NCBI RefSeq assembly: GCF_040581485.1
Contig: NC_090128.1
Coordinates: forward strand, 2,046,001 to 2,110,000
DNA length: 64,000 nucleotides
Origin: Linepithema humile
Lineage: Eukaryota; Arthropoda; Insecta; Hymenoptera; Formicidae
Reading direction: 5' to 3'
The translations under genes were made by a program, and so were the position numbers. This document shows, in pieces, positions 24,112-35,264 of this stretch (within the stretch, counting starts at the first letter, position 1; every line of letters starts with the position of its first letter). Below the pieces are notes generated by a model. It was not told where the DNA came from, made no database searches, and saw only the letters and a list, made by a program, of their open reading frames with translations.

Positions 24112-24797
24112 GTAGGCTCATCCTCACCATTTTCCGTCTGACTCCAACCCCCGTAACAATAGGCACTCGTAATTGGTTCAACTCTCGTCGAAATCTCGAG
24201 CGTGTTTGTTACGCGAACATCAGCCGTTTCCACGATAATATGCAAATTTTCAACATATTTATGGATTTGTCGAATAGAATGGCCGCGTACTGCTTTGAAT
24301 GGGCTCGAGAAACGTGGAAAATTTCGAATGGCCGATATGCATCTTTGTAACGTGTCGGAATCCGACAATGGCTCATTCACAAGCGAAGTACGTTGTAAAA
24401 GTTTCGATGACTCGTAGCACGGGTATCCACATGCACGCGTGTAATTATATGTGCCTATTGCGCAGGCGGGGCGGGGCTTGTTTTTTCTTTTGCTGTCGAT
24501 AACGTGGTTCAACCTAGATTCCGGTGCGTTCAAGTGTAGCACGGTCTCTGAAAGAGCTTTTTTTTTTGTTTCCTATCAGGGCATGTAGAGCTTTTCGTTG
24601 AATTCTTGAGTTCTTTATGTATCTCTTTCTATCTTTATTCCCTTTCTTAACGTAGCGCCGCGACGCGACGAGGCTGTCGCAAGACGAGCCGTGCGCGCCT
24701 CTTTTGTTGCCGCAATCGATTCTTCATAATCGTTTGTTCTGTTGGTCGACTCGTCTTCGTTAGCCTCGCAACGCGCGACGCTGCGGCCTCTCTCTCC

Positions 24798-24804
24798 TAT
24801 AAAA
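24798..24804 (+). promoter_or_regulatory. TATA-like element inside the large intron
   Basis: TATAAAA embedded in CpG-rich sequence (ctcctataaaaggagtgcgg) about 690 bases after the last constant exon. The setting, a TATA box in a GC-rich island in otherwise AT-rich DNA, is promoter-like. An internal promoter would be relevant to trans-splicing, which needs separate transcripts carrying variable exons. No initiator was confidently assigned. Confidence 0.25.
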
Positions 24805-26722
24805 GGAGTGCGGCAGCGCGGAGAAGACAGCCCGCAATCGACCAGGGAGAACACGAGATCCCAATCTCTCGTGTCAATTTCTCACTTTAAGAACGAATTG
24901 GAATTGTAGCTAGCTGTACCTTTATTTTCGGATGATGGTCGCGCGATACGATAATAGTAATTAATAGTGAGCCCCTCCGATCGCGAGATATATTATTTTT
25001 ATGTAGATGCATCCATAACGTGGACGTGTAGTAACGGGATTAAGAATCGACAGAGATCTATCGTGTTTTAATTCGTCTCGTAGAGCAAAAAAAAAAAAAA
25101 AAAAACGTAGCTCACACTTGTGACTTCAAAAAATTTTGGGATTTTTGTTAAGTGAAACGCGTTGTCTTATTATTTTTAAACGCGTATATTACGGTGTCTG
25201 GCTTTGCGCGCTGCTAGTAGTTAAAAAATAGTTCAATACGTGGTATGGATAGCTCGAAATTTGTAGATTTGAAGACAGTAAATAGATTGAGTATAGATGG
25301 GTAGAGGTAGGTAGGTCTCTCTCGATGGTTTCTGCCTTCGAAATCGGTTCACTTTTTTTACATACATGAATTTTTTCCAAGTCGCGCGCTGCGTAATTAT
25401 TCCGGTGATAAGAATAGGAATTCCGACGCGTAATCGCTTTATGCAAAACAATGGCTCAACCTTGCGGAAGTTGTAGGTCAGCGGTTGTTAGATAACTGAG
25501 GAAATTTCGGGTTTTTTGTTTCGCCGTTGCTATGGGAAATTGAAGCCGCAGCTTCGACGAAACGTGAGAGTTTCTCGGCGAGTATAACGAGAACATAACA
25601 CGCCTGCCCCCGGTCGGTGTGTAAAGAGCCGATAGTCCCATTTCGCCTTCGAGCTCCGCTCACCGTTACGCGCCTTTGGAGAAATTCGATGCTGCACGAG
25701 GAACGATTTTATCGTACCGCGTTTCGGCGACGTTCCTCGCCTTCGAGATCGTTTTACGCTGATCCTCGGCTTGGATCCGTGATATAGCAGCCATAGGTGT
25801 TCTTCGCAATCGCTGCGAGACGTCTATCACATTTATGAAGCTGACTCGACAGGTTTTCTCAAGACCGCGAACCGATGCAAAACACATTTGATAGTAGAAA
25901 ATTACATATCTTTGTACTCCGTACTTTTTTTTTTTTATAAAACTAATCGTGCACGATAAATGCGTCGCATTAAACATTAATATCGGAAAAGAAAATGATG
26001 AAGAGATAATGAAAGAGAACTCGTTCGATTGTGAATCAAAATCGAATCCGAAAAGTCTTTCGCGTCCGTAATGAATTATGTTTATTTGTGCAGCGATATG
26101 ATATATATTTCGCCGCGATAGGATTTATTAGGATTAAGCGACGGAAAAGTCGCAATCATCGAGATAATTTATCGCTCAACGAGGACGCGTTTATGTGCGC
26201 GATGCTTTTATTATGAGACATCGATACAGATGATTTTTGACGTTTGCGAGTTGCTGTCATGAAGATAGAGCTTATAGAAAATAATGTGCCGTTATTTACC
26301 GATGACCCAGATTGTCGCGATCTCGCGTATAGGGGCCGTTGAACCGTATTAAGGCGACGGTATATATTACATAACGATAAGAGTCGTAGCGATCACCGTA
26401 GCACCGACGAGCGATTTCGATACGAACGTTTCTCAGGAAGATAAAAGATTTATTGCAATTTTATTTTGCGCGTGCGATAACGAACACGAGATTGATAACG
26501 AATATCACACCGATCTCAAGTATGATACTGCGTAATCAAAGTGAGCGTGATAATTTGACGTAAACAAACTAGTCTGAGAAAAATTTGGAAATTTACGTTT
26601 TACTAGGTAGATTATTTTTTTTTTTCCACGAGGTTCTCCGTTCGAAGTAGATTAAAGAAGACGAGGGTGTATAACAAGATTTCTTACCGTCGGCCGTCGT
26701 CTCAGTTTGGCAACAAGTATGC

Positions 26723-26797
26723 CAGCTGCGGCTTCGTCGTGTTACTTGCATCTGCCAGCCGGCGACAGCTGCATTGCTGGGCAAGCAGATGCAGCTG
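26723..26797. promoter_or_regulatory. Cluster of three CAGCTG E-boxes
   Basis: CAGCTG occurs at 26723-26728, 26766-26771 and 26792-26797, three palindromic E-boxes in 75 bases, inside a CpG-rich island in the largest intron. CAGCTG is bound by bHLH factors, including proneural and myogenic heterodimers. A role as an intronic enhancer is inference from clustering. The same stretch also lies in an 83-codon phase-matched open frame (26706-26956), so coding constraint is an alternative explanation. Confidence 0.35.
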
Positions 26798-29700
26798 GAT
26801 GCCGGTCGGGTCGGTCAGCCCAGATGGTCGAGCCGAAATTGCGCATTCTTCGCGGCCCGGAAAATAAGCGTAAAATTCAACAGATTGAAAGTAACATCTC
26901 GCGCTATTCGCGGCAATCTTGTAGATTTGAAAGTAACACCGAACTCTTTGACGTGAATAACGATTCTTCATGGCCGAACGAAGTGAAATTCGCGCAAACG
27001 AGAATTCCGTTTATGCAGAAATAATTAGAAAGCAGTGCGACGAGGGAGAGACACATCGAGGGAGATATAAATGATACGAGGAGTAGAATCCAATTTTTAT
27101 TTAATAAGAAGTGAAGTTAGTTCAGGCAGGAGGGGGCTTTTTTTTCAAACGCGTTTTTTTTTCTCTTTTTATAGTTTTTAGGGTACATGATCGCCTTTAA
27201 CAAAAGGTGGTCCAACGTGGGAGGCAAGGTAAATTCGGAGAGAGAGGAGCGATCTCTCTGTCAATGCTAGCGTTACTAAATTTTCGTATTCGTCAGGCTC
27301 GCGATCGCGCGCTGACGCGTGTGATTCTCGACGGTATAATAATTCATTTACGCGCTAGTACGCGTGTACAGCTCTCGTTTGCCAGCTCGTCGTCGGCAGA
27401 CGCCGGAGTGCGTTCTGCCTTCACTTTTCCTTCTAGTTAGCGTCGCTTACGTATCGCGCGCGTAGTTGGAAGAAAGAATAAAAACAGTCGGACAGATGCT
27501 CGCATTGATAGCGAAGGTCGTTTTTTTCACCGTCAGAGACTTGTTACCTTGAATGTAATTTTCGAGCGATACGTTTGAATGAAATACCAAAGTCATCATC
27601 GCCTTTCGAGTCACCGCGATATATATCGATCTCGCCGCTTTTCAGGCGCACCGAGAGAAAAAAAAACAACACACCGCGTTTCCTTCCATTTTTGTTTTGA
27701 AGTTTCGACTTCGAGTGCCCTTCTCACTTTTTCGTTTACCGCTTTTGCATCTCCACGTACATCGTTAGAGTGGTCCTACTTTTCGCGACAAAGAGCCGAG
27801 GTTCGCGATTCTAGGGCCGGAGTTGCGCCACGTTGTTCTCAGCTCGTAGACACCTTTCTTTTCTCTCTCTCGTGAATTTCGTGGAAACACGAAAAGCGTT
27901 CCCGGCGACGAGAGATACGGTAAAGGTAAACGCCGCGCGGAACACGCCTGTCCGAAGGGACGTCTCTTGTGCTTTTTTTTTTCTGTTTTTTGTTTTTCTT
28001 CTCGTGGTTGCAACCACGCCACGCTTTTACGGTCCCACGGCCGTTTCTTCCGACAAAAGTGACACGATTGCGTTTGCCTCTGCCGATCCCGGGACGAGAG
28101 TTACCCTCAAATCCCAAAAAAAAAGATAATGAAAGAGACGAAAATCAAGCCCATTGTAGCCGTGACGTGTTTTTTTTGTTTGGTGCGAAAAGAAAGAGAA
28201 ATATCACAGCGTATGTAACGCGGCCGTGCCACAACAAAGATCGAGGAACTTGCCGCGGGGGTCGCGTTTCCACGCGCGCGGAACGGCGCACGTTCTTTTA
28301 TTCTTGTCTCGTTGAGATCGCGCTTTCGATGGAGAACGTCGGGTGCGTTGACGTACGGCCAGTCGTGCACGGATTCTCTCTCTCTCGGTAGAACTGTCTA
28401 TTCTCATACCGAGGTCACCTGTGTGGGGGGGAGGGAAGGGGGATGGGTGTCTCGCGTCTCTTCCTCTCTCCCTCTATCTTTCTCCTTGTGCACGACGAAG
28501 GAGCGTGAGGAGCCTTCTCGATCGTCCTTACGACTCCGCCTGCCTTCTTCTCTTCCTGCCACGTGCAAAACCTGTCTCTCTCGCGCCTATCTAAAACGCG
28601 CGCTTCTCACCAACATTCGACGACTGGTCGTAAGTCGCGAAACCGACGCTCGAACACGTTTTCCCTCGCCCGAGGGAAAATGCGTTCCGTTCAATCTTCG
28701 GTCGGTGGAAACGTGACGAGGATCGACGCTCGCTGTCAATCCTCACCCGCGTTGCGTTCGATTGTACATATATATACACGCGTATGCACGTTGGGTTGTG
28801 GCTCTCTATAAAAAGGCACGGTCTCTCTGAGGGGAGAAAGAAAAAAAAGAAACGAACAAAAAAAGCACGTGCCACATCACAGATCTCTTGGTCGCGCGAG
28901 CGCGCGCGCGCCAAGAGGGTTGCAATTTATAATATAATGATGTGTAATAATTTATATATTACGTATTCATATTTATATATATATATATATAATATTTTAT
29001 TTCTTTGTCCATTCCGTGTATGCGTACACTCGATAGTTCTTAACCCATTTGTGCCATATATATAGTTTTTCTTTTTTTTTTTCTTTTTTTTTTCTCTTTT
29101 TTTTTTGCGTAATTCGTCTTGCATGCCACGCTTCCTTCGGTAGTGTAACTATTACATCTTAACTCTGCGGAGGTGCGCAAGCGCGATGCGTCTTTTATAC
29201 GCGGCGACGTGCGTGTCTCTGAGGACATGTGCATGGTGGTGGTAGTTGAAACTAGATTATCTACTATTGTACACGAGTTACACCTTTCGTGTGATATCGC
29301 GAGAGCGATTCTGTTTTATGATCCGCACGCGCTCGCCCACGTTCGAGAAATTTATTTATTTTTTTTTTAATTACTAACCCACGTGTACATAACTCGCTTT
29401 GTTCGTAACGCATAAAACATGAACTATTTAATTAACCCGATTACATATATCTACTTATGGCTCTCTCATATGTGCGTGTACCGTGCGTAACACACGTACG
29501 AGCGTACACATATGAGCGTCCGCAAGAGAGGGACTCCATTTAATATATATATACACGTACTTCGTATATATAATATATGCTTAACACTATTTATATACTG
29601 TTTTTCTCGATATATATATCTATATATATATATATCGCTATATATATACATAATATATTATTTATAACGATTACGTATAAAACATAATTCATATTTACAT

Positions 29701-29836
29701 CGTTGTCATTATTGTTCATGGTATTGTACTTACTCGTTATTCGACTCTCGTTGTTGTTGTTGTACCATGCCATGTCACAATTTTGCTATGTATCTACTCC
29801 CTTTCTCTGTTTTTTGACCCACCCCCAAGTGTCTAG

Positions 29837-29988
29837 GCGACGATGAGGATGAGGAAGAGCTCGAGAATCCGGGTGAAGACACGAAGAAACGCGCGAAAGG
29901 GCCAAGCGAAGCTCGCTTGAGCGGCCTGCGGTCGAGCGATTTCTCGATCGGAGTTTTTAGCGCGCAGAGCTTCTTCGGGCATTCTTGA
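29837..29988 (+). CDS. Candidate short acidic alternative terminal exon, no zinc finger
   Basis: A pyrimidine-rich tract (ctttctctgttttttgaccc) leads to an acceptor gtctag ending at 29836. The first two bases complete Gly and the frame stays open for 49 more codons to TGA at 29986. The predicted 50-residue tail starts GDDEDEEELENPGEDTKKRA and ends SAQSFFGHS, a strongly acidic head followed by a basic and then hydrophobic end. It has no zinc finger. Phase and acceptor fit, and the sequence is a GC-rich island, but a 49-codon frame can occur by chance and the minus strand is also open (Ser-rich). I do not recognise a domain. Drosophila lola is known to have a few finger-less isoforms. Confidence 0.45.
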
Positions 29989-32900
29989 ACGAGGCGTCCC
30001 ACGACGTTAGAAGAGAGAAGAGATCTGCAAGCGTGCCCTTTGCGCGTTTGCAGAGTTCACGGGAAACTGGAATCGCGCTTTCGCCGACTATTTTGCCGCG
30101 AAAGCGTTGAGTAATCGCGACGCGTTTTTACGTTATATTTAATCCTTCGGATCTTGCCGATTTTGTTTGAAAATCTCACGACTTCCTCGTTTCGAGTGAG
30201 AGAACACGCGCTCGAGCTGAAATTTCGAAGGGATGATTTTACGAGCAGAATTCGTGGATCTCGTAGGATTCAAATAGACAGGCGAATGTCAGAAATGCGG
30301 AAGTGATGTTCCGAGAATCACTCGGACACTCACGTTACGCATCTTTGGCATTTTCTATTCGTTTTTCTTCCGACAGCGTCTTTTGCGCCTTCGCGATTTT
30401 GCGGCGCACGGCTGATTTTTGTTCAAGACCAAAGAACAAAGCTCATGCGTGCGCTATCCTTTTTTTATATGCAAGAGAGAAGAACGAAGATCGCAGCGGC
30501 ATTGGTAATGTATCGGTAAGAACATTTAATGCAAGGTAAAACGGATATTATCATCGGGTCAAGGTAATGCGCGGCAGAAGTGTATTGTCATGTGATAAAC
30601 ATGATAATCCGGTTATATCGTAACGCAATCTCATCGTCGTTCCGCACTCGCCGTTCACGCGGACGTGTGCTTGAACGTCGTTGCATACTCAACTCACGTT
30701 ATATTTTCCATAATGACTGGTATATGTAACTTATTGATTACGACTTGTATTTTAAATGAAAATGATCGCACGCGTGCGAGTTAGCGGATCTAATTATTGG
30801 TAAGGCGATTAGAATCATTTCTCGCAAGCGAGTACGACGTTTTCATTTACAAGGCAATCGCTTTTTCTTTTATGAATGAGTGCGAATGAATAATATGAAA
30901 GAGAATGTGTGCGTGTGTGTATATTTATGACTATGAATTTACAAATGCTTTTTGATACGTGTTTCTTGTATCGATTTTGGATTATTCTTCGCGCTAGTAA
31001 TAAGAGGAAAATTTTTTCTTTTATTTCTCGCGTCTACGAAAAGAGTCTAAAGATACGATACGAAGATGTCGCGTCAAACTTTTTCCGCAAACGTTGATAG
31101 CCGCGTTTCGGAGATGTCAGAAAGCTTCAGAATTTTTCTCAATATTTGTTTGAAAATGTTTTCTCGATTTTCTTAGATATTCGAAAAATATTGGTTTTCT
31201 GAAATGTTGAGAAACTGCGCTTTCGGGAGTATTCCGGTTTTCCATTTTTGTTGACGGAAAATTATAGAGATCGTGATTCTGCGTTAATATTCGCGATATT
31301 CAAGCCAAAGGCGTCTGCGAGGAATAACTTCTTTTTATTCGTCAGGAGTCTGCCTAGTCAGCTTGATTTGGCGATTTACGCATTGTCACAATTCCGAATT
31401 CTCCGTTGACAACGTATGAAAAGAGAAGAAAGAAGAGAAAACCGATGAAGAGAGAAGCAGATGCCTGGACAATCGAAGGAAGGATCAGGGAATGGTAACG
31501 TCTGTTTTCTGAATCTCGTTTTGAGATTCAGAAATGGCTGAAATCAAAAAATTGAATCGAGTTTCCGAATATTCCTAATTTGGAATCTTTGGGATCTCGA
31601 GAAGATTTATGGACTGTACATTATTTTCTCTCATTTTGCTTTAATTTGTTTCGTTTGGCTCAACCGAGCTTACGTTCGCGATGTGTATTCTCTCATTTTG
31701 ATCTTGGGACGAAGATGGATTTTCGAGTTCGAAGGTCTCGCTTTTTGAGCCTTCGAGCGAGAGCTTTCGAAGAAGTCAAGAGACTGGACTCGTCGAAATG
31801 GTAATGTATAGGCTGGAAATTGGTAATGTATGGGATGGTATAGTATTGGTAACTCTTCTCGGTAAATAGCGTAAGATCCGCGTATTACTATGTATAATTG
31901 ATTCCACGTAGTTTATAAGACTCGTATTTATAAATTGTCATAATTGCGATGTGTAATTTAATTTTTACATATTGATTTATAATATTTTTGTGCTCTTTTT
32001 TAAATTTAGGTTTTTATTTATAGGACATTTTCTCATCATGTTATTTCACTAGATTTTCTTCTACAGGTTTATTCTGATCGTACTTTGTATGTAATAATGT
32101 ATTTTTACATCGATTTTTTGCGATTTAAAAGTTTGACCAGATTTTATAGGTATCTTTTTCTATGATCTTCTCAAACTGAGTACTCGCAGAAATCATTCTT
32201 TGTAATATTTACATGAAAATCTGTTTTTTGTGCGCGAAAGAAATTTCAGCGTGAATGAATTTTTTGCGTGGATGTTTGAGTGAACGAGATAATGATATAT
32301 ATATATATATATCTAATTAAACATTTTTTGATTATGATTTATTCTACATTTTAAAAATGTAGTAGTTGTAATGAAATATGTACTTTACGTTATTAATTTT
32401 ATTTTCAGAGGTGTCTTCTTATGCCTTTTGCATTTATCGCGGTATTTTGTTTTGATTTTATAGAAATCTACAATTAAAGTATGATTTCCTTATTATCGAA
32501 GTGTAAAATACAAACTTTTAATCGGGCATTTAAATTTCTCGTCAGCTGTGATTGCTAAGAAGATTGTTTCGGCATATAGCTGCTTTCAAGAATGCATTTT
32601 GTTTTTTTGGAAGCAAGCTCTGCCAAGTCAAGAACGTGATGCTACTTTTGCAGCAGATTGCATCGGTGTCCACGTGATTAAAAGGTAAAACGGTATGATG
32701 CGTAAGTATTTAGTCTTGCGTGTTGTATCGGCACGCAGGATGCCCTAACAGTATTCTTATGAAAATGAAATATTTCTGGCAGAAATGATTGACTCGGAAT
32801 AATTGTCGTTTTTTTAGATTAAAGTGGCTGAGTCTTTCGATTTGATAATCGAAAAACTTGGTTCCACAATATTACACCGTCGTACTGTGAATATTGAGAT

Positions 32901-34998
32901 CGAATTTTCTCTCTCTTTCGATTTTTGAAGCAAATTAAAAATCTATTATTTCTGCCGGCATTTGTTTAATTACATACGCTAGACATAAAATAATTCTCTT
33001 GGCACGTATTTCCGATTCTTGATTGATATTTGTATCGTATTCTGAAGTCACAGTTGATTCTCGAATTAACTTACATTCAGAATACGATGGGTGAAACAGT
33101 TTTTCATTATCTACGCACTGACAAGCAGGCGAACATCGCAACGACACTTGCCAGTAGCTAAATTTTGAAGAAATCGTTTCACAAGTCTCGTTGACTCGTT
33201 GATTTCATTGGAAGATTAATTTTTTTTAACGCGTAAATTTGGTTTACGTCAACTCCGTTTTGCGATAATTGCACCACTTTCGCGGGAAAGTCGCGCAATG
33301 ATCGCCGAACGAAGAACAAATTAATCACGTCGTTAACGTTGTTCCTCTTCCTCTCTTCGTCCCTTTCCATCTTCGTAGATTTTTCAGTTCTTCGACGTAC
33401 ATGCTGCGTTAAAGACTGGATTTCTGTGTAATTCATCTTCGGGGAGTACGGATCTGTGTGTGTAAGTGCTTGGTGCGAATGATATATCCGAGTCTGGCTG
33501 GCTCGATCGAAAGGGAAATGAAATCGTAAAAAAAAAAAAAAAAAAAAAAAACAATCTTCGAAGCCCTCTCGCGTATGCAAAATTAATGGGATCGCGAGAT
33601 CGTTGTAAGCGCCACTCTTTTAGATCGATCGGATTCTAAGGCGCCAGATTGCGAGCGATCTATCGATTGTCCTTGCACCGCTCGCGCGATCTGAGAGGGA
33701 GGAATTCTCGATGAAATTTGTACAGTGCGTTATAGGGAGCCTCATCGCCACGTTTCCAAGTCTGTGAATAATTCATTGAACGGCGTGCATCGGAACAATT
33801 GTTTTCGCGATGACGGATTTGATTTTCAGATTTTTATTCAAGCTGCTGGTGTCGTTTCAAGTATCCGCGTGCGGTATTCATTGACTTCGTTCTCGAAGCA
33901 TTCGGTTATTTTGCGAGCAGCGACGCAAGATTCGTATATCAATTGCACCGCTCTTCGCGGATACCGAATGATATTGCGTCAAGGTAACTGCGGTCGGATA
34001 ATTCCGATTACACGATCGCGCGTAGCAGCTTTTATAAAAATCTCGATCGAAGCCGCGAGTTAAACGAAATGGGCATTGAAAAATAACGCGGTAAAATAAA
34101 TGTGATTTCTGTGAACGAGGAGAATAATTTGAATTCTCGAAAAGAATGAAATTGAGATTCGTTTTTATTGAAAATTCGAATGATTTTCTTGTGCGAGCTG
34201 CGACTGTTGAATAGACTTAAACTTGTTGCGGGTCTCGCAGAGATTTTAAGTCCATTTTAAATTTCGCAGATTGGCATGTTCACAGAAAATAGCATTGATC
34301 TGTTACTGGATAGAACAGGAATCGTAATGGTTGAAGAAAAATGTCGCTCTGCAAGCTTAGATCCTCGCAAAATCCGAAGTTTCTTTTTAATCGAAATTGT
34401 CGAGTTCGGAAAATTTATTAGCTCCTTGTTATTGATGAGAGCATTCACATCACATTTACAACATAAGACACTTACTCGTAAATATTTTCGTAATCTCGAC
34501 ATTACTGACATCAGCAAAATTTATATGCATCACGATGTATATAAATTTATGGCTACTGAATCATCTCGTTGCAATCATCGTAGCTCTGTTAATTATTGCT
34601 GCGCAGCGATAATTAGCAGCACTGCAATGGCATTGCACGGATGACGACGGCGACTAGTTGATCTCCGCAGTGGATTTATAAATTATGCTGATAAAAAAAT
34701 TATTACCAAAAATCTGACAGGTTTCTGATGAGTTTCGTAAAAATATTCACGTTCATGTCAGCAACAATGTGTGAAGAACTTAATTTGGATTTTATTGTAT
34801 CGCTTCTCGACGCATCTTTCGATTTTGATTTCCTCTACTTCACGAGACTTCACGAGACTTCACGAGACTTTACGAGACTTCACGAGACTTCACGAGACTT
34901 CACGAGACTTTACGGGACAGCACAACCGATTCATTTTCAGCGCGCTTTCCAGCAATAACGCTCGCGTGATAGCGACAAAGGTCAACACGGTGTTTCAG
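29989..34998 (+). other. Large intron, 3' part
   Basis: AT-rich with islands near 30000-30300 and 33600-34070. It contains a perfect 12-bp hairpin at 31506-31534, a poly(A) run near 33530-33551, the 10-bp tandem repeat at 34841-34920, and a phase-matched 53-codon open frame from 33830 that may be a relic exon (see findings). No intact finger was found. Confidence 0.6.
34841..34920. repeat. 10-bp tandem repeat, eight units with 40-bp superstructure
   Basis: Eight adjoining 10-base units of CACGAGACTT. Units 4 and 8 begin with T instead of C, and unit 8 ends in GGGACAG, so the pattern is two blocks of three C-units plus one T-unit. The array ends about 80 bases before the acceptor of the first finger exon and therefore lies where the branch-point region begins. 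Confidence 0.9.
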
Positions 34999-35264
34999 AG
35001 TCGATTCTCGAATATCGTTGTTCGCGATGCGATCGGCGTTATTCGGTCCAATACTGTCTGGATAGGCATCAGCGCTACGAATGCGGGGTGGAGAAGCAGT
35101 TTGCCTGCGGGAGCTGTCTGCGGCGTTTCACCAGGCTGGATATTATGCGGCAGCACCAGAAGAGGACGGGCCATCATATAACGCCTTACATTAGGGAGAG
35201 GATCGAAATGACGCGGTCGGGCTGGCATTACCGAGACGGCAAAGGCGTACTCGAGGAAATATGA
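34999..35264 (+). CDS. Lola variable exon: C2HC + C2H2 fingers (first in the array)
   Basis: The acceptor gtgtttcag ends at 34998. The bases AG complete Glu and the frame runs 87 codons to TGA at 35262. The tail reads ESILEYRCSRCDRRY and so on. Finger 1 is C-x2-C-x12-H-x3-C (CSRCDRRYSV to HQRYEC). Finger 2 is C-x2-C-x12-H-x5-H (CGSCLRRFTR to HQKRTGH). They are joined by GVEKQFA. A basic/aromatic end follows (YIRERIEMTRSGWHY). No ATG precedes the fingers in frame, so ATG-based ORF searches miss it; the only ATG is within finger 2. This tail gives an isoform of about 467 residues. AATAAA lies at 36257-36262, nearly 1 kb downstream. Confidence 0.88.

Larger units (their letters stand above)
24112..29836 (+). 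other. Large intron after the constant region, 5' part
   Basis: Starts GTAGGC. It contains CpG-rich islands at about 24650-24860, 25600-25870, 26690-26870, 27190-28900 and 29160-29340 in AT-rich DNA. Other contents are TATA-like words at 24798 and 28807, the CAGCTG cluster near 26.75 kb, T and A runs (25087, 29070-29106), TA repeats (28970-28992, 29610-29650) and an inverted repeat at 29465-29516. No finger-coding frame was found despite reading it for Cys-x2-Cys patterns. The islands may be internal promoters or enhancers. Confidence 0.6.

Noticed and set aside
27181..27231. Possible micro-exon between gtttttag and ggcaag|gtaaat
   Set aside because: It would leave phase 0, which is incompatible with the phase-1 acceptors downstream; no supporting domain.
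28312..28716. Frame containing CKTCLSRAYLKRALLTNIRRL, which resembles a finger
   Set aside because: The His ligand position is Asn, no second His or Cys follows at the right distance, and there is no nearby phase-matched acceptor.
29775..30002. Minus-strand Ser-rich frame
   Set aside because: Antisense shadow of the acidic GAT/GAG codons of the 29837 candidate exon.
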